Assembly: GCA_002070755.1 (NCBI GenBank)
Contig: MWDY01000154.1
Location: 1-18,434 of the forward strand
Direction of reading: 5' to 3'
Source: Spirochaetes bacterium ADurb.Bin110
GTDB lineage: Bacteria > Spirochaetota > Spirochaetia > Treponematales > Rectinemataceae
DNA: 18,434 bases
Shown here one piece after another: positions 8,089-14,997 of this stretch. The notes beneath the pieces were generated by a model. It worked only from the letters and a program-made list of their open reading frames with translations, was not told the DNA's origin and made no database searches. The position numbers and the translations under genes are program-made. The stretch's first letter is position 1. Every line of letters begins with the position of its first letter.

Positions 8089-8121
8089 TTTTAACACAAA
8101 AAATCTGATGAATGAAAATCG

Positions 8122-8165
8122 AAGGGGCGGCTCAGGTAAATCTTGGGCAACCCCTTTTCATTTTT
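8122..8165. terminator. Hairpin terminator between convergent units
   Basis: AAGGGG (8122-8127) pairs with CCCCTT (8151-8156), and inside it GCTCA pairs with TGGGC (one G-T wobble) after a 2x2 mismatch. TTTTCATTTTT follows at 8155-8165 for + transcripts ending uxaC. On the - strand the stem is followed by a less regular T-rich stretch, so it may also end the ugpE transcript. The rest of the 129-base gap shows nothing else. Confidence 0.75.
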
Positions 8166-8217
8166 AAGCCTTTATTTTGTATTCTTAACCGCGATCTGTT
8201 AGTTCAATCCTCTAAGA

Positions 8218-9093
8218 TTACTTCTCTGTTTCGGTCATACCGGATATGAACTGCTTCTGCATAAGCACTACAACTATGACTGGCGGAAGCATTGCGAGCA
8301 TCGTCGTTGCCATCACTATTTGCCATTCTATCTGGACATCTGCGCCAGACATCATTCGGTTGATGCCTATTAGCAATGTATAGAATTCCGGCTTAGTTGT
8401 AATTAGCAATGGCCACAAGTATTGATTCCATCCATAAATAAACTGGATCACGAACATTGAGGCGATTGGCGTGCGTGTCATCGGGGCGAGAATATGTCTG
8501 AAGAATTGCATTGGGGTTGCGCCGTCTATCTGCGATGCTTCGGCTATTTCTCTGGGTACTGACATAAAGAATTGCCTGAATAAGAATACAGCTGTCGCCG
8601 AAACGATCATGGGCAGGATTAGGCCTGCATAACTATTCAATAATCCTAGATCTGCAATTACCTTGTAGGTAGGCATAATACGTACTTCGACCGGCAACAT
8701 CAGAGTGATAAAAATGCTCCAGAAGCAAAAGCCTCTCAGTGGAAAATCGAAAAACACAATTGCAAAGGCCGCCAAAAGAGAAATCAATATCTTGCCTATA
8801 GATATACCAAGCGCCATTATGAGCGAATTCTTAAGCATAATAGAAACTGGCGTACCCATGTTCTGGGTACCATGCAGTATAGCCTGGCGGTAATTCTCGA
8901 TTAGATGAGATCCTATACTTAGGGGCATAGGCGCTGCTTGTATATCGGCGTTGGTGTGAGACGAGGCTGAAAAAATGAAATATATCGGAAATATGATAAT
9001 TGCTATTCCAATCCATAGGATTATATGCGGGTAAAGGCTGCGAATTACCTTTGCCCTGTGAGCGGCTTTATTGATTTTCTGCTGTTTTTTCAT
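8218..9093 (-). CDS. ugpE: ABC transporter permease, UgpE type
   Basis: Inner-membrane permease subunit of a carbohydrate-type ABC importer, 291 residues, normal for the family. It has six hydrophobic segments, starting with IILWIGIAIIIFPIYFIFSAS. The coupling loop (EAA motif) reads EIAEASQIDGATPMQFFRHILAPM at about residues 186-209; it contacts the ATPase. The next segment FVIQFIYGWNQYLWPLL is the usual UgpE/MalG continuation. Assigned to glycerol-3-phosphate uptake because it closes a set with a very clear UgpB. It starts 18 bases after ugpA, with an AAGGGGA ribosome binding site in that gap. In E. coli the ATPase gene ugpC would follow; here the unit ends instead. Confidence 0.88.
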   Translation of the reverse strand: MKKQQKINKAAHRAKVIRSLYPHIILWIGIAIIIFPIYFIFSASSHTNADIQAAPMPLSIGSHLIENYRQAILHGTQNMGTPVSIMLKNSLIMALGISIGKILISLLAAFAIVFFDFPLRGFCFWSIFITLMLPVEVRIMPTYKVIADLGLLNSYAGLILPMIVSATAVFLFRQFFMSVPREIAEASQIDGATPMQFFRHILAPMTRTPIASMFVIQFIYGWNQYLWPLLITTKPEFYTLLIGINRMMSGADVQIEWQIVMATTMLAMLPPVIVVVLMQKQFISGMTETEK

Positions 9094-9111
9094 TGGTGTT
9101 TCCCCTTCGCT

Positions 9112-9996
9112 TCAGTATGTGACTCGCCGCTCTATGAAGCGGAACTGGAATACCGTCAGAACAATGACCATTATCATTAGGATAACCGATTGTGCAGAAG
9201 AGCTTCCTAAGTCAAGATTGATAACGCCATCTCGCCAAACCTTGTATACGAGTATGGCAGTGGATTTCCCTGGAGCTCCTGATGTGATGGAATGCACGAT
9301 AGGGAAGGTCTCGAAGAATCCATATACCAAGTCCATAACCAAAAGGTAGAATGTAGTTGGCGAAAGAAGAGGGAATATAATTTTCCAGAATCTCTTGGTA
9401 GGCCCCGCACCGTCTATCTCAGCAGCTTCGACCAGAGTTGCGGGAACGCTTTGAAGACCTGCAAGGAAAAATACAAAATTATAGGCTAGCTGCTTCCAGG
9501 TAGCGGCCATAGTGAGCAAGAGGAAAGCTTGATTAAAGTTCAATAGATATTGCCAGTTGACATTAAAAGTATGCTTAAGCACATATGCAATAACGCCTAC
9601 ATTGGGGTTGAACATGAAAAGCCATATGACTCCGGCGACGAGAGTAGATACAGCATATGGCCAGATTAGCATTGTCTTATAGAAAGAAGCGAATCTGATT
9701 TTCTTATTTGCTTGGATCGCGAGAAAAAGAGAAATAACCATCGAGCTTAAGGTTATGAAGAGCGCAAATGCCGTCGATACCCAGAAAGATTGCCAATAAT
9801 CGGGATCAACAAGCAGTTTTGAATAATTCTCAAAGCCCACAAAAATCATTTTGCCGCCGAAGGGATCTTGTAGATAGAAGGATTGCAAAATGGCCTGAGC
9901 TGAAGGCCAGAAGAAAAATAGAAAAACGATTACCATCTGTGGCAGCACGAGAAGATAGGGCAATATTGAAGCTTTGAACTCATACTGTTTAGACAT
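9112..9996 (-). CDS. ugpA: ABC transporter permease, UgpA type
   Basis: First inner-membrane permease subunit of the importer, 294 residues. It begins MSKQYEFKASILPYLLVLPQMVIVFLFF, followed by FYLQDPFGG and FVGFENYSKLL, which are strong UgpA-family features. The EAA coupling loop is TLVEAAEIDGAGPTKRFWKIIFPLLSP at about 187-213, after FFLAGLQSVP. The C-terminal segment with ETFPIVHSITSGAPGKSTAILVYKVW also matches E. coli UgpA as I recall it. AGGA lies about 7-8 bases before the ATG. A terminator-like hairpin and a candidate promoter separate it from ugpB, so it may be transcribed apart from the binding protein. It pairs with the UgpE permease immediately downstream. Confidence 0.92.
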   Translation of the reverse strand: MSKQYEFKASILPYLLVLPQMVIVFLFFFWPSAQAILQSFYLQDPFGGKMIFVGFENYSKLLVDPDYWQSFWVSTAFALFITLSSMVISLFLAIQANKKIRFASFYKTMLIWPYAVSTLVAGVIWLFMFNPNVGVIAYVLKHTFNVNWQYLLNFNQAFLLLTMAATWKQLAYNFVFFLAGLQSVPATLVEAAEIDGAGPTKRFWKIIFPLLSPTTFYLLVMDLVYGFFETFPIVHSITSGAPGKSTAILVYKVWRDGVINLDLGSSSAQSVILMIMVIVLTVFQFRFIERRVTY

Positions 9997-10022
9997 AGCA
10001 GTTCCTGAAGAAAAGTTAGATT

Positions 10023-10051
10023 ATTATACTAAAACGCAAAAATGTTGTATA
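10023..10051 (-). promoter_or_regulatory. Candidate promoter for ugpA-ugpE
   Basis: Read on the - strand: -35 TATACA (10051-10046, 4 of 6 to consensus), 17-base spacer, -10 TATAAT (10028-10023, perfect). Start of transcription would fall near 10016, leaving about 20 bases including the ribosome binding site before the ugpA start. It lies just downstream of the hairpin that follows ugpB. Confidence 0.5.
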
Positions 10052-10080
10052 GCGCGCATTCATTTCATATTCCTGCGCTA

Positions 10081-10108
10081 AAAAAGGCCGCCGACCGGCG
10101 GCCTTTTT
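10081..10108 (-). terminator. Strong hairpin terminator between ugpB and ugpA
   Basis: A perfect 12-base-pair stem, AAAAAGGCCGCC and its complement, encloses a 4-base loop, with T5 on the 3' side and A5 on the 5' side, so it could act on both strands. In - strand transcription it comes 66 bases after the ugpB stop and 84 bases before ugpA. No + gene ends nearby, so its target must be the ugpB transcript. Confidence 0.85.
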
Positions 10109-10174
10109 GTTACAAAAATAGCTCTTTCTTGCCTGCTCCGAGACTTCGAAAGTTCACAGAGCGGAACTGGTCAT

Positions 10175-11476
10175 TTACTTATTTAGCCTCTCAAACTCGC
10201 GCAATTGTTTGTTTCCTTCGCGTACCATCTTATCGAGGCCGTCTTTTACCGAGATCTTTCCAGAGAGGATTTCTTCCCATACCTGGTCTTCGATTTCGCG
10301 AATTATGGGCATATTACCAAAGCGAATACCCATTGAGTTCGGGGTAGGCGTTTTGTTTGTAAGCTGTTTGATAGCTACTTCGAGCCCAGGGTTGGTGACA
10401 TAGTAACCTTGAGATTTTGTAAGCTCATAGGCAGCTTGGGTAACAGGCAGATAGCCAGTTTCTTTGTGCCAGAGAGCTTGAATTTCAGGTTTAGAGATGA
10501 AATTGAAGAATTCGGCGACCCCCTTGTATTCAGCCGCCGGTCTGCCATTGAATACCCAGAGAGAAGCACCGCCGATGCAGGAATTTTGTGGAACACCAGG
10601 TACATCGGGGTAATAGGGCAAGCGCGCAACACCAAAGTCGAACTTGCAGGTTGCCTTCATATTTCCATATCCGCCGATCGACTCGAAGTGTAGTCCCACT
10701 CGACCAGAGGTGAAGAGTGGATTGGCTTTGTTTTCGCGGCCACCATAGATGAATACGCCAGTCTTGGAGAGATCGTATATATTTTGGAAATGCCGAACGA
10801 CTACTGGACTATTGAATACAAGCTGTGTGTCGAGGCCATCGAATCCATTGCTTCTGGTGCCAAATGGAATATTATGCCAGGCACAGAAATTCTCTAGCTG
10901 AATCCAGCTTATCCAGTTGGTTGTAAAGCCACCTTCCATGCCAGAAGCCTTTAGTTTCTTTGCGACATCGAAGAATTCAGGCCATGTGACGGGCGGCTTT
11001 TCAGGATCAAGTCCAGCTTTTCGGAATGCATCCTTATTGTAATACATAACTGCAGTAGAACTGTTGAATGGCATCGAAATCATTCTGCCATCAGAAGTAG
11101 AATAATAGGATTTAATAGCTGGTATATAGATATCGGAGCTCCACTTCATGTTATTCTCAGCCATAAGCTGATAGACAGGTTTGATGGCATTCTTGGCCGC
11201 CATCATCGTGGCAGTTCCGACTTCATAGACCTGAATGATCGCAGGCGCTTGCCCAGCGCGGAAGGCAGCAATACCAGCATTCATTGTGTCCACATAAGAT
11301 CCCTTATAAACGGGAACTACTTTGAATTCCTTTTGACTTGCATTGAACTGATCGCTGATGATTTGCACCATTTCGCCATTATGACCAGCCATTGCATGCC
11401 AAAATTCGACCGTTGTCTGGGCATAGGCACCGATAGCCATGAGCAGAACGGCTATCAGCAAAACGACTCTTTTCAT
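10175..11476 (-). CDS. ugpB: Glycerol-3-phosphate ABC transporter binding protein
   Basis: Periplasmic binding protein for sn-glycerol-3-phosphate and glycerophosphodiesters, 433 residues (E. coli UgpB 438). The start ATG at 11476 follows GGAGG with 7 bases between; a longer frame upstream lacks such a site and would bury the signal peptide MKRVVLLIAVLLMAIGAYAQ. Similarity to remembered E. coli UgpB is very high: VEFWHAMAGHNGE, VPVYKGSY, IAAFRAGQAPAIIQVYEVGTATMM, MPFNSSTAVMYYNKDAF, NSCIGGASLWVFNG, WHKETGYLPVTQAAYEL and GIRFGNMPIIREI. Ligand-contact residues known in E. coli (tyrosine in YKGSY, glutamate in VYEVG, serine in FNSST, glycine in IGGAS, tyrosine in TGYLP, arginine in MPIIREI) all appear kept. 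This makes the substrate call firmer than usual for this family. A phosphodiesterase gene upstream fits. Confidence 0.96.
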   Translation of the reverse strand: MKRVVLLIAVLLMAIGAYAQTTVEFWHAMAGHNGEMVQIISDQFNASQKEFKVVPVYKGSYVDTMNAGIAAFRAGQAPAIIQVYEVGTATMMAAKNAIKPVYQLMAENNMKWSSDIYIPAIKSYYSTSDGRMISMPFNSSTAVMYYNKDAFRKAGLDPEKPPVTWPEFFDVAKKLKASGMEGGFTTNWISWIQLENFCAWHNIPFGTRSNGFDGLDTQLVFNSPVVVRHFQNIYDLSKTGVFIYGGRENKANPLFTSGRVGLHFESIGGYGNMKATCKFDFGVARLPYYPDVPGVPQNSCIGGASLWVFNGRPAAEYKGVAEFFNFISKPEIQALWHKETGYLPVTQAAYELTKSQGYYVTNPGLEVAIKQLTNKTPTPNSMGIRFGNMPIIREIEDQVWEEILSGKISVKDGLDKMVREGNKQLREFERLNK

Positions 11477-11505
11477 CACTCTGCCTCCAGGATTATTATG
11501 GATTA

Positions 11506-11521
11506 CCGGATCAGCCTCCGG
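11506..11521 (-). repeat. Short inverted repeat in the ugpB leader
   Basis: CCGGA (11506-11510) and TCCGG (11517-11521) flank a 6-base centre, between the candidate ugpB promoter and its ribosome binding site. It could be an operator or a 5'-UTR hairpin. It is short enough to be chance. Confidence 0.3.
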
Positions 11522-11537
11522 ATTCTTTACGAGAAAT

Positions 11538-11566
11538 AGTATATTATAGTTTTTCTGAGCACGCAA
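11538..11566 (-). promoter_or_regulatory. Candidate ugpB promoter
   Basis: On the - strand: TTGCGT (11566-11561), 17-base spacer, TATACT (11543-11538, 5 of 6 to consensus). It lies in the 113-base gap between the glycerophosphodiesterase stop and ugpB, giving a leader of about 55 bases. An overlapping TATAAT a few bases upstream has a poorer -35. Confidence 0.45.
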
Positions 11567-11589
11567 TAGAAAGCCAAATCAAAAGTCCT

Positions 11590-12549
11590 CTAAAAACTCT
11601 TGTTGACTAATTCCAGGGCTTTATCCGGGAAATCGGTGATAAGCCCGGTCGCACCCCAATTGAGAAGGGTTTTCATCCTCGAAGCATCATTTACAGTCCA
11701 TGGAAGCACACCAAAACCAGCGGATCTTAGTGCTTTAACTGTTGCTCCATCGAGATATTTTTCGTTCGGATTTAGAGCCACTGCTCCGATATCTCTCAAT
11801 ATTTGAATTGGATCTGAGAGCGGTTTATCGATTAGAGCAGCAACGGCTATCTCTGGGATAGCCTTCTTCATTCGCTTTAAGTAATCATGATTGAAAGACG
11901 AAATCAAAACCGAAGGAACCATGTCGAGCTCTTTTATCAGCTCAGCAGTTCTCTCGACAATCCAAGCATCGCAAGCAAATCCAGTTGCGTCTTTGATTTC
12001 GATGTTGACTCGCCATCCTAAACGCTTCGTCAACTCGAGCGCTTCGCGCAGGGTGGGAATTTTAATATCTTTAAAAGATGCAAGTTCAGAGGTTTTTACT
12101 CTTCCAACAGCAATTTGCATAAAAGGATCTGTCTGGGCGTACCATGAGCCAGCATCGAGGGATTTGAGTTCTGCAAGTGTGAAATCGTAAACGGTCCATG
12201 GAGAACGAGATGGAAAGCGAGTCTTAGCATCTGTCGTGCGTGGAAGTGTGTTGTCGTGCAGAACGACCAATACGCCATCGCTCGATGCTGCAACATCGAG
12301 CTCCCACATATCGGCACCCGCATCAAAACCTTTCTGTGCTGCGAGAAGCGTATTCTCTGGAGCAATACTTCTAAAACCACGATGAGCAACGACGAGAGGA
12401 CGATTAGACTGCATGATGAGTTTCTCCATAGATATATTCTCAGGAATGTCCTGACCGAAGAGCACAAGGCCTGCGGCCATAAGAAAGAAGATCTTCAGCG
12501 CCTTATGGCGCAGTCGGTAAAAGGATTCCATATTCATTTTATTAATCAT
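11590..12549 (-). CDS. Exported glycerophosphodiester phosphodiesterase
   Basis: Hydrolyses glycerophosphodiesters (deacylated phospholipids) to glycerol-3-phosphate and an alcohol. It has 319 residues from the ATG at 12549; M5 and M7 are also possible because no start has a clear ribosome binding site. A hydrophobic export signal at about 17-32 (ALKIFFLMAAGLVLFG) points to a periplasmic or outer-surface place, unlike cytoplasmic E. coli UgpQ and more like GlpQ. The GDPD fold shows H56-R57-G, E65-N-T, E83-x-D85 and H98-D, the metal and catalytic residues, then INIEIKDA, ISSFNHDYLKRM and WTVNDASRMKTLLNWGATGLITDFP. All key residues are present. It lies directly upstream of ugpB on the same strand, so it likely feeds glycerol-3-phosphate to the UgpBAE importer. 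Confidence 0.9.
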   Translation of the reverse strand: MINKMNMESFYRLRHKALKIFFLMAAGLVLFGQDIPENISMEKLIMQSNRPLVVAHRGFRSIAPENTLLAAQKGFDAGADMWELDVAASSDGVLVVLHDNTLPRTTDAKTRFPSRSPWTVYDFTLAELKSLDAGSWYAQTDPFMQIAVGRVKTSELASFKDIKIPTLREALELTKRLGWRVNIEIKDATGFACDAWIVERTAELIKELDMVPSVLISSFNHDYLKRMKKAIPEIAVAALIDKPLSDPIQILRDIGAVALNPNEKYLDGATVKALRSAGFGVLPWTVNDASRMKTLLNWGATGLITDFPDKALELVNKSF

Positions 12550-12598
12550 AAGGCTTTAGCAGAATTCAGACAAGTAAAGCTATAGCGAAAAGAGCTTA

Positions 12599-12671
12599 AT
12601 TATAATGCCTTGTTTTGCGTCACTTATCTTATGCTAAAAGCTGAGCACATTTCAGCGTGCTCATATTTCAG
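12599..12671. promoter_or_regulatory. Divergent control region between GDPD and NUDIX genes
   Basis: The 182-base divergent gap carries TATAAT on both strands (12604-12599 on -, 12601-12606 on +), neither with a good -35. An inverted repeat TGAGCAC (12642-12648) / GTGCTCA (12657-12663) has a perfect 7-base stem around an 8-base loop. ATTTCAG occurs twice, at 12649-12655 and 12665-12671, 16 bases apart. These may form a control site; no known regulator consensus is recognised. Confidence 0.35.
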
Positions 12672-12731
12672 TAAGCTAAAGAGAGCTTGTCCATATTTGC
12701 TATCGATAATAGGATGCTAGCGGAGAATACT

Positions 12732-13310
12732 ATGGTTGCAGGCGATGGAAATGGCGGACGCAAATGGATAGAAATATCCACTCGGAAAGTCTATGAATGC
12801 AATGTGTTCAGCGTATTGGAGAGGGAAAGCCAAGGCCCCGATGGACGAATAGGCCGTTTTTCTTTGATGAGAGCCCAAGATTGGGCAGTAATTGTTCCAT
12901 ATGTGCGAACAGATGCCGGCACTTCGTTTCTAATGGTGCGCCAGTATCGCCATGGAGCGGAGGAGCTTAGCCTGGAATTTCCAGGCGGTGTGGTGGAGCA
13001 TGGAGAAGAACCTTCTCATGCAGCAGCTAGAGAGCTTGCGGAAGAGACTGGTTGGGTTTCAGATCGGATTCTCCATGCAGGTACCGTATTTCCAAATCCC
13101 GCCATTCAGGACAATCATTTCCATGTTTTTGTGGCGCTGGATGCAAAACCTGCAGTGGACCGGCACCTCGATCAAAATGAAATCATCGATGCTTACCTTG
13201 TATCTGCGGATGAAGTGCGAAGTCGTATTGGGGAAGGGGAATTAAAGCATGCTCTAATGGTAACAGCTTTGTACCTCGCGGATAGACTTGTAGGTTCTCT
13301 TAAGGCCTAA
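12732..13310 (+). CDS. NUDIX hydrolase, ADP-ribose pyrophosphatase-like
   Basis: Hydrolase of a nucleoside diphosphate linked to another group, most likely ADP-ribose or a nucleotide sugar; cytoplasmic, 192 residues. The ATG at 12732 is chosen because GGAG (12722-12725) is 6 bases upstream; in-frame starts at 12687 (TTG) and 12714 lack such a site. The complete Nudix box is G86-x5-E92-x7-R100-E101-L-A-E104-E105-x-G107-W, with all metal-binding residues. The preceding VRQYRHGAEELSLEFPGG is typical of the ADP-ribose pyrophosphatase (NudF/YqkG) branch. It is monocistronic, and its stop codon is shared with an inverted repeat against the converging fumarase gene. The exact substrate cannot be read. 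Confidence 0.9.
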   Translation: MVAGDGNGGRKWIEISTRKVYECNVFSVLERESQGPDGRIGRFSLMRAQDWAVIVPYVRTDAGTSFLMVRQYRHGAEELSLEFPGGVVEHGEEPSHAAARELAEETGWVSDRILHAGTVFPNPAIQDNHFHVFVALDAKPAVDRHLDQNEIIDAYLVSADEVRSRIGEGELKHALMVTALYLADRLVGSLKA

Positions 13311-13333
13311 GCTAGAGTATAAGTTCTAGCTTA
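13308..13333. repeat. Inverted repeat containing both stop codons of convergent genes
   Basis: TAAGCTAGA (13308-13316) and TCTAGCTTA (13325-13333) are perfectly complementary 9-base arms around 8 bases. The first three bases are the TAA of the NUDIX gene and the last three are the TAA of the fumarase gene on the other strand. A competing repeat TATAAG (13318-13323) / CTTATA (13330-13335) overlaps it. It is AT-rich with no T-run, so it is a weak terminator at best. Confidence 0.55.
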
Positions 13334-14935
13334 TAGGTTGTATATATCGTTCCCATTTGAGTCGATAGCTACAATTATGGGCAGTCTATCTAGTACTGCG
13401 ATGCGAACTGCCTCCATTCCGAGATCTTCGAACTGAATTGTATCTAGCGTACGTAAGTGACGCTCGGCATTGAGCGCAGCAGCGCCTCCGATGGCAGCGC
13501 AGTATACGCCTCTATGAGTGGCTATAGCTCTACGCGCTTCATCACTGCGACTTCCCTTTGCGATTGTAACTATCGAAGCACCGGCTTTCATAAAGGCTTC
13601 AAGATAGCTATCCATCCTCGAAGCAGAAGTAGGACCAAAGGCTCCAGTGCTAGCTCCTTGCTTAGCCTCTGTTGGCCCAGCATAGAATATAGGTAATCCG
13701 ATAAACCAATCGGGTAGTTTCTTGTCCGACTCGAGCATGCGAAGAAGGCGCGCATGAGCCATATCTCGAGCCAAGAGCACAGGCCCCGAGATGAGCGCCA
13801 TCGAAGCCGCTTGCAATGACCTTAATTTAGAAAGCCAGCTATTATTTGTTTGCGATATTTCGATTATCTCAGCCTTGGCTGTTGTTTGCCGAATAATCTC
13901 TTGAATCTTCTTTTCAAAGCATTGCAGTGGAGGGGAAAGTCTCTCGATATACCATCCTGAGCTATCGGCAAATACAGAGACATGCCGATTTGCTGCACAG
14001 GACACTGCGATTGCCAAGGGTAGATTTGCTGCATGCCGCGATAATCTTATAGCTCTTGTGGAGACAGCAAAATGAGAACCTCCCCACTGAGCTCCAAATC
14101 CACTATTTTTGGCTATTGTTAGCATTTTCTTTTCCCAGAGCATATCTCTTATGGGCATACCATCGCCTTGAGCAGAGATAGGAAGCTCATCAAGAAGACC
14201 TATGGACGCGAGTTCTGCGGCATACAGAGATTGTGAAGGATTTGTACCGCCTACGACCATGGCTATCGCATAAGGAGGGCAACCAGAAGGTCCCAATGCC
14301 TTGATACGAGATTGCAGCATTTCTTCCAGCTTATCTTCTTTTAGAATAGCAGGGCTTTCAATGCTGATCGATGTGCGAGAAGCTGAACCACCTCCCTTGG
14401 CAATAAAGGAGAGTTTGAGCACTTTTCCTTTTATGGAACGGATTTGGGTGCCTGCAGGCAAATTGTCCTTTGTATTGCATTCTTCTATCATGTTAATTGG
14501 GCCCATCTGAGAATTGCGCAATTTCTCCTGCGTCCAAGCTTTTTCCGTGCCTTGAACAAGTAATTCTTCTAAGCCGATATTTTTTTCGATTTCTACCTGG
14601 TCACCGCGCCATCCATAGATAAGCGCAGTTCCAGTATCTTGGCATATCGGGTATCTTCCTTTTCCGGAAATCAGTGCATTCTCTAGAAGACAAGCTGCTA
14701 CAAATCGTTCTCGCTCGCTGGCTGCATGATCTTCGATTATTTTTACAAAAGCATCATACTGCGTTTTCGGCATAAGGTAAGCTATTTTAGTAAATGCGAT
14801 TCGGGCGCACTCGCGAATCGCATCGGCTCGAAGAACCAAATGGCCATTCTTTTCCACAGGAGGGGGCAGATCCATAGTTTCGAAATCGGATAAGTTTCCA
14901 AAGTAAATAAGATCATCAAGACTGAAATGAGCCAC
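13331..14935 (-). CDS. Fumarate hydratase, class I (iron-sulfur)
   Basis: Interconverts fumarate and L-malate; cytoplasmic, 534 residues in the single-chain FumA/FumB form (E. coli FumA 548). The start is GTG at 14935 with a perfect AAGGAGG (14949-14943) 7 bases upstream. The three cysteines that hold the [4Fe-4S] cluster in FumA (C105, C224, C318) are matched by C98 in ICQDTGTA, C219 in SGCPPYAIA and C313 in VSCAANR. Other blocks are ECNTKDNLPAG, IAKGGGSASR, GFGAQWGGSHFAV, GRDMAH-like LARDMAHARLL, IFYAGPTEA and SASRMDSY. The C-terminal beta part ends LGMEAVRIAVLDRLPIIVAIDSNGNDIY. Class I enzymes are oxygen sensitive, fitting an anaerobe. It follows a DUF362 iron-sulfur protein by 62 bases, probably in one transcript. 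Activity on mesaconate or tartrate is possible in the family. Confidence 0.94.
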   Translation of the reverse strand: MAHFSLDDLIYFGNLSDFETMDLPPPVEKNGHLVLRADAIRECARIAFTKIAYLMPKTQYDAFVKIIEDHAASERERFVAACLLENALISGKGRYPICQDTGTALIYGWRGDQVEIEKNIGLEELLVQGTEKAWTQEKLRNSQMGPINMIEECNTKDNLPAGTQIRSIKGKVLKLSFIAKGGGSASRTSISIESPAILKEDKLEEMLQSRIKALGPSGCPPYAIAMVVGGTNPSQSLYAAELASIGLLDELPISAQGDGMPIRDMLWEKKMLTIAKNSGFGAQWGGSHFAVSTRAIRLSRHAANLPLAIAVSCAANRHVSVFADSSGWYIERLSPPLQCFEKKIQEIIRQTTAKAEIIEISQTNNSWLSKLRSLQAASMALISGPVLLARDMAHARLLRMLESDKKLPDWFIGLPIFYAGPTEAKQGASTGAFGPTSASRMDSYLEAFMKAGASIVTIAKGSRSDEARRAIATHRGVYCAAIGGAAALNAERHLRTLDTIQFEDLGMEAVRIAVLDRLPIIVAIDSNGNDIYNL

Positions 14936-14942
14936 TATTTTT

Positions 14943-14949
14943 CCTCCTT
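14943..14949 (-). promoter_or_regulatory. Strong ribosome binding site fixing a GTG start
   Basis: AAGGAGG on the - strand, 7 bases before the GTG of the fumarase gene. It decides that start, and translation should be efficient despite the GTG codon. Confidence 0.8.
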
Positions 14950-14997
14950 CTGCTGATTCTGCTAGCCATAGATACAGCTTAGAGATTAAATGCCAAG

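Noticed and set aside
8089..8217. Small RNA or tRNA in the gap after uxaC
   Set aside because: Only the terminator hairpin is seen; no cloverleaf or other conserved structure.
10042..10347. 101-residue + strand frame over the ugpB end and terminator
   Set aside because: It runs through a strong hairpin and antisense to ugpB, has no ribosome binding site and gives a protein without recognisable features.
12096..12467. 123-residue - strand frame inside the GDPD gene
   Set aside because: Same strand, other frame of a gene with all catalytic motifs; it looks like an out-of-frame shadow.
14425..14480. Possible loss of an iron-sulfur cysteine in fumarase (FLC in FumA versus LSF here, before IAKGGGS)
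   Set aside because: Counting residues in E. coli FumA from memory puts that cysteine at 182, not among the cluster ligands C105, C224 and C318; all three ligands are conserved here.
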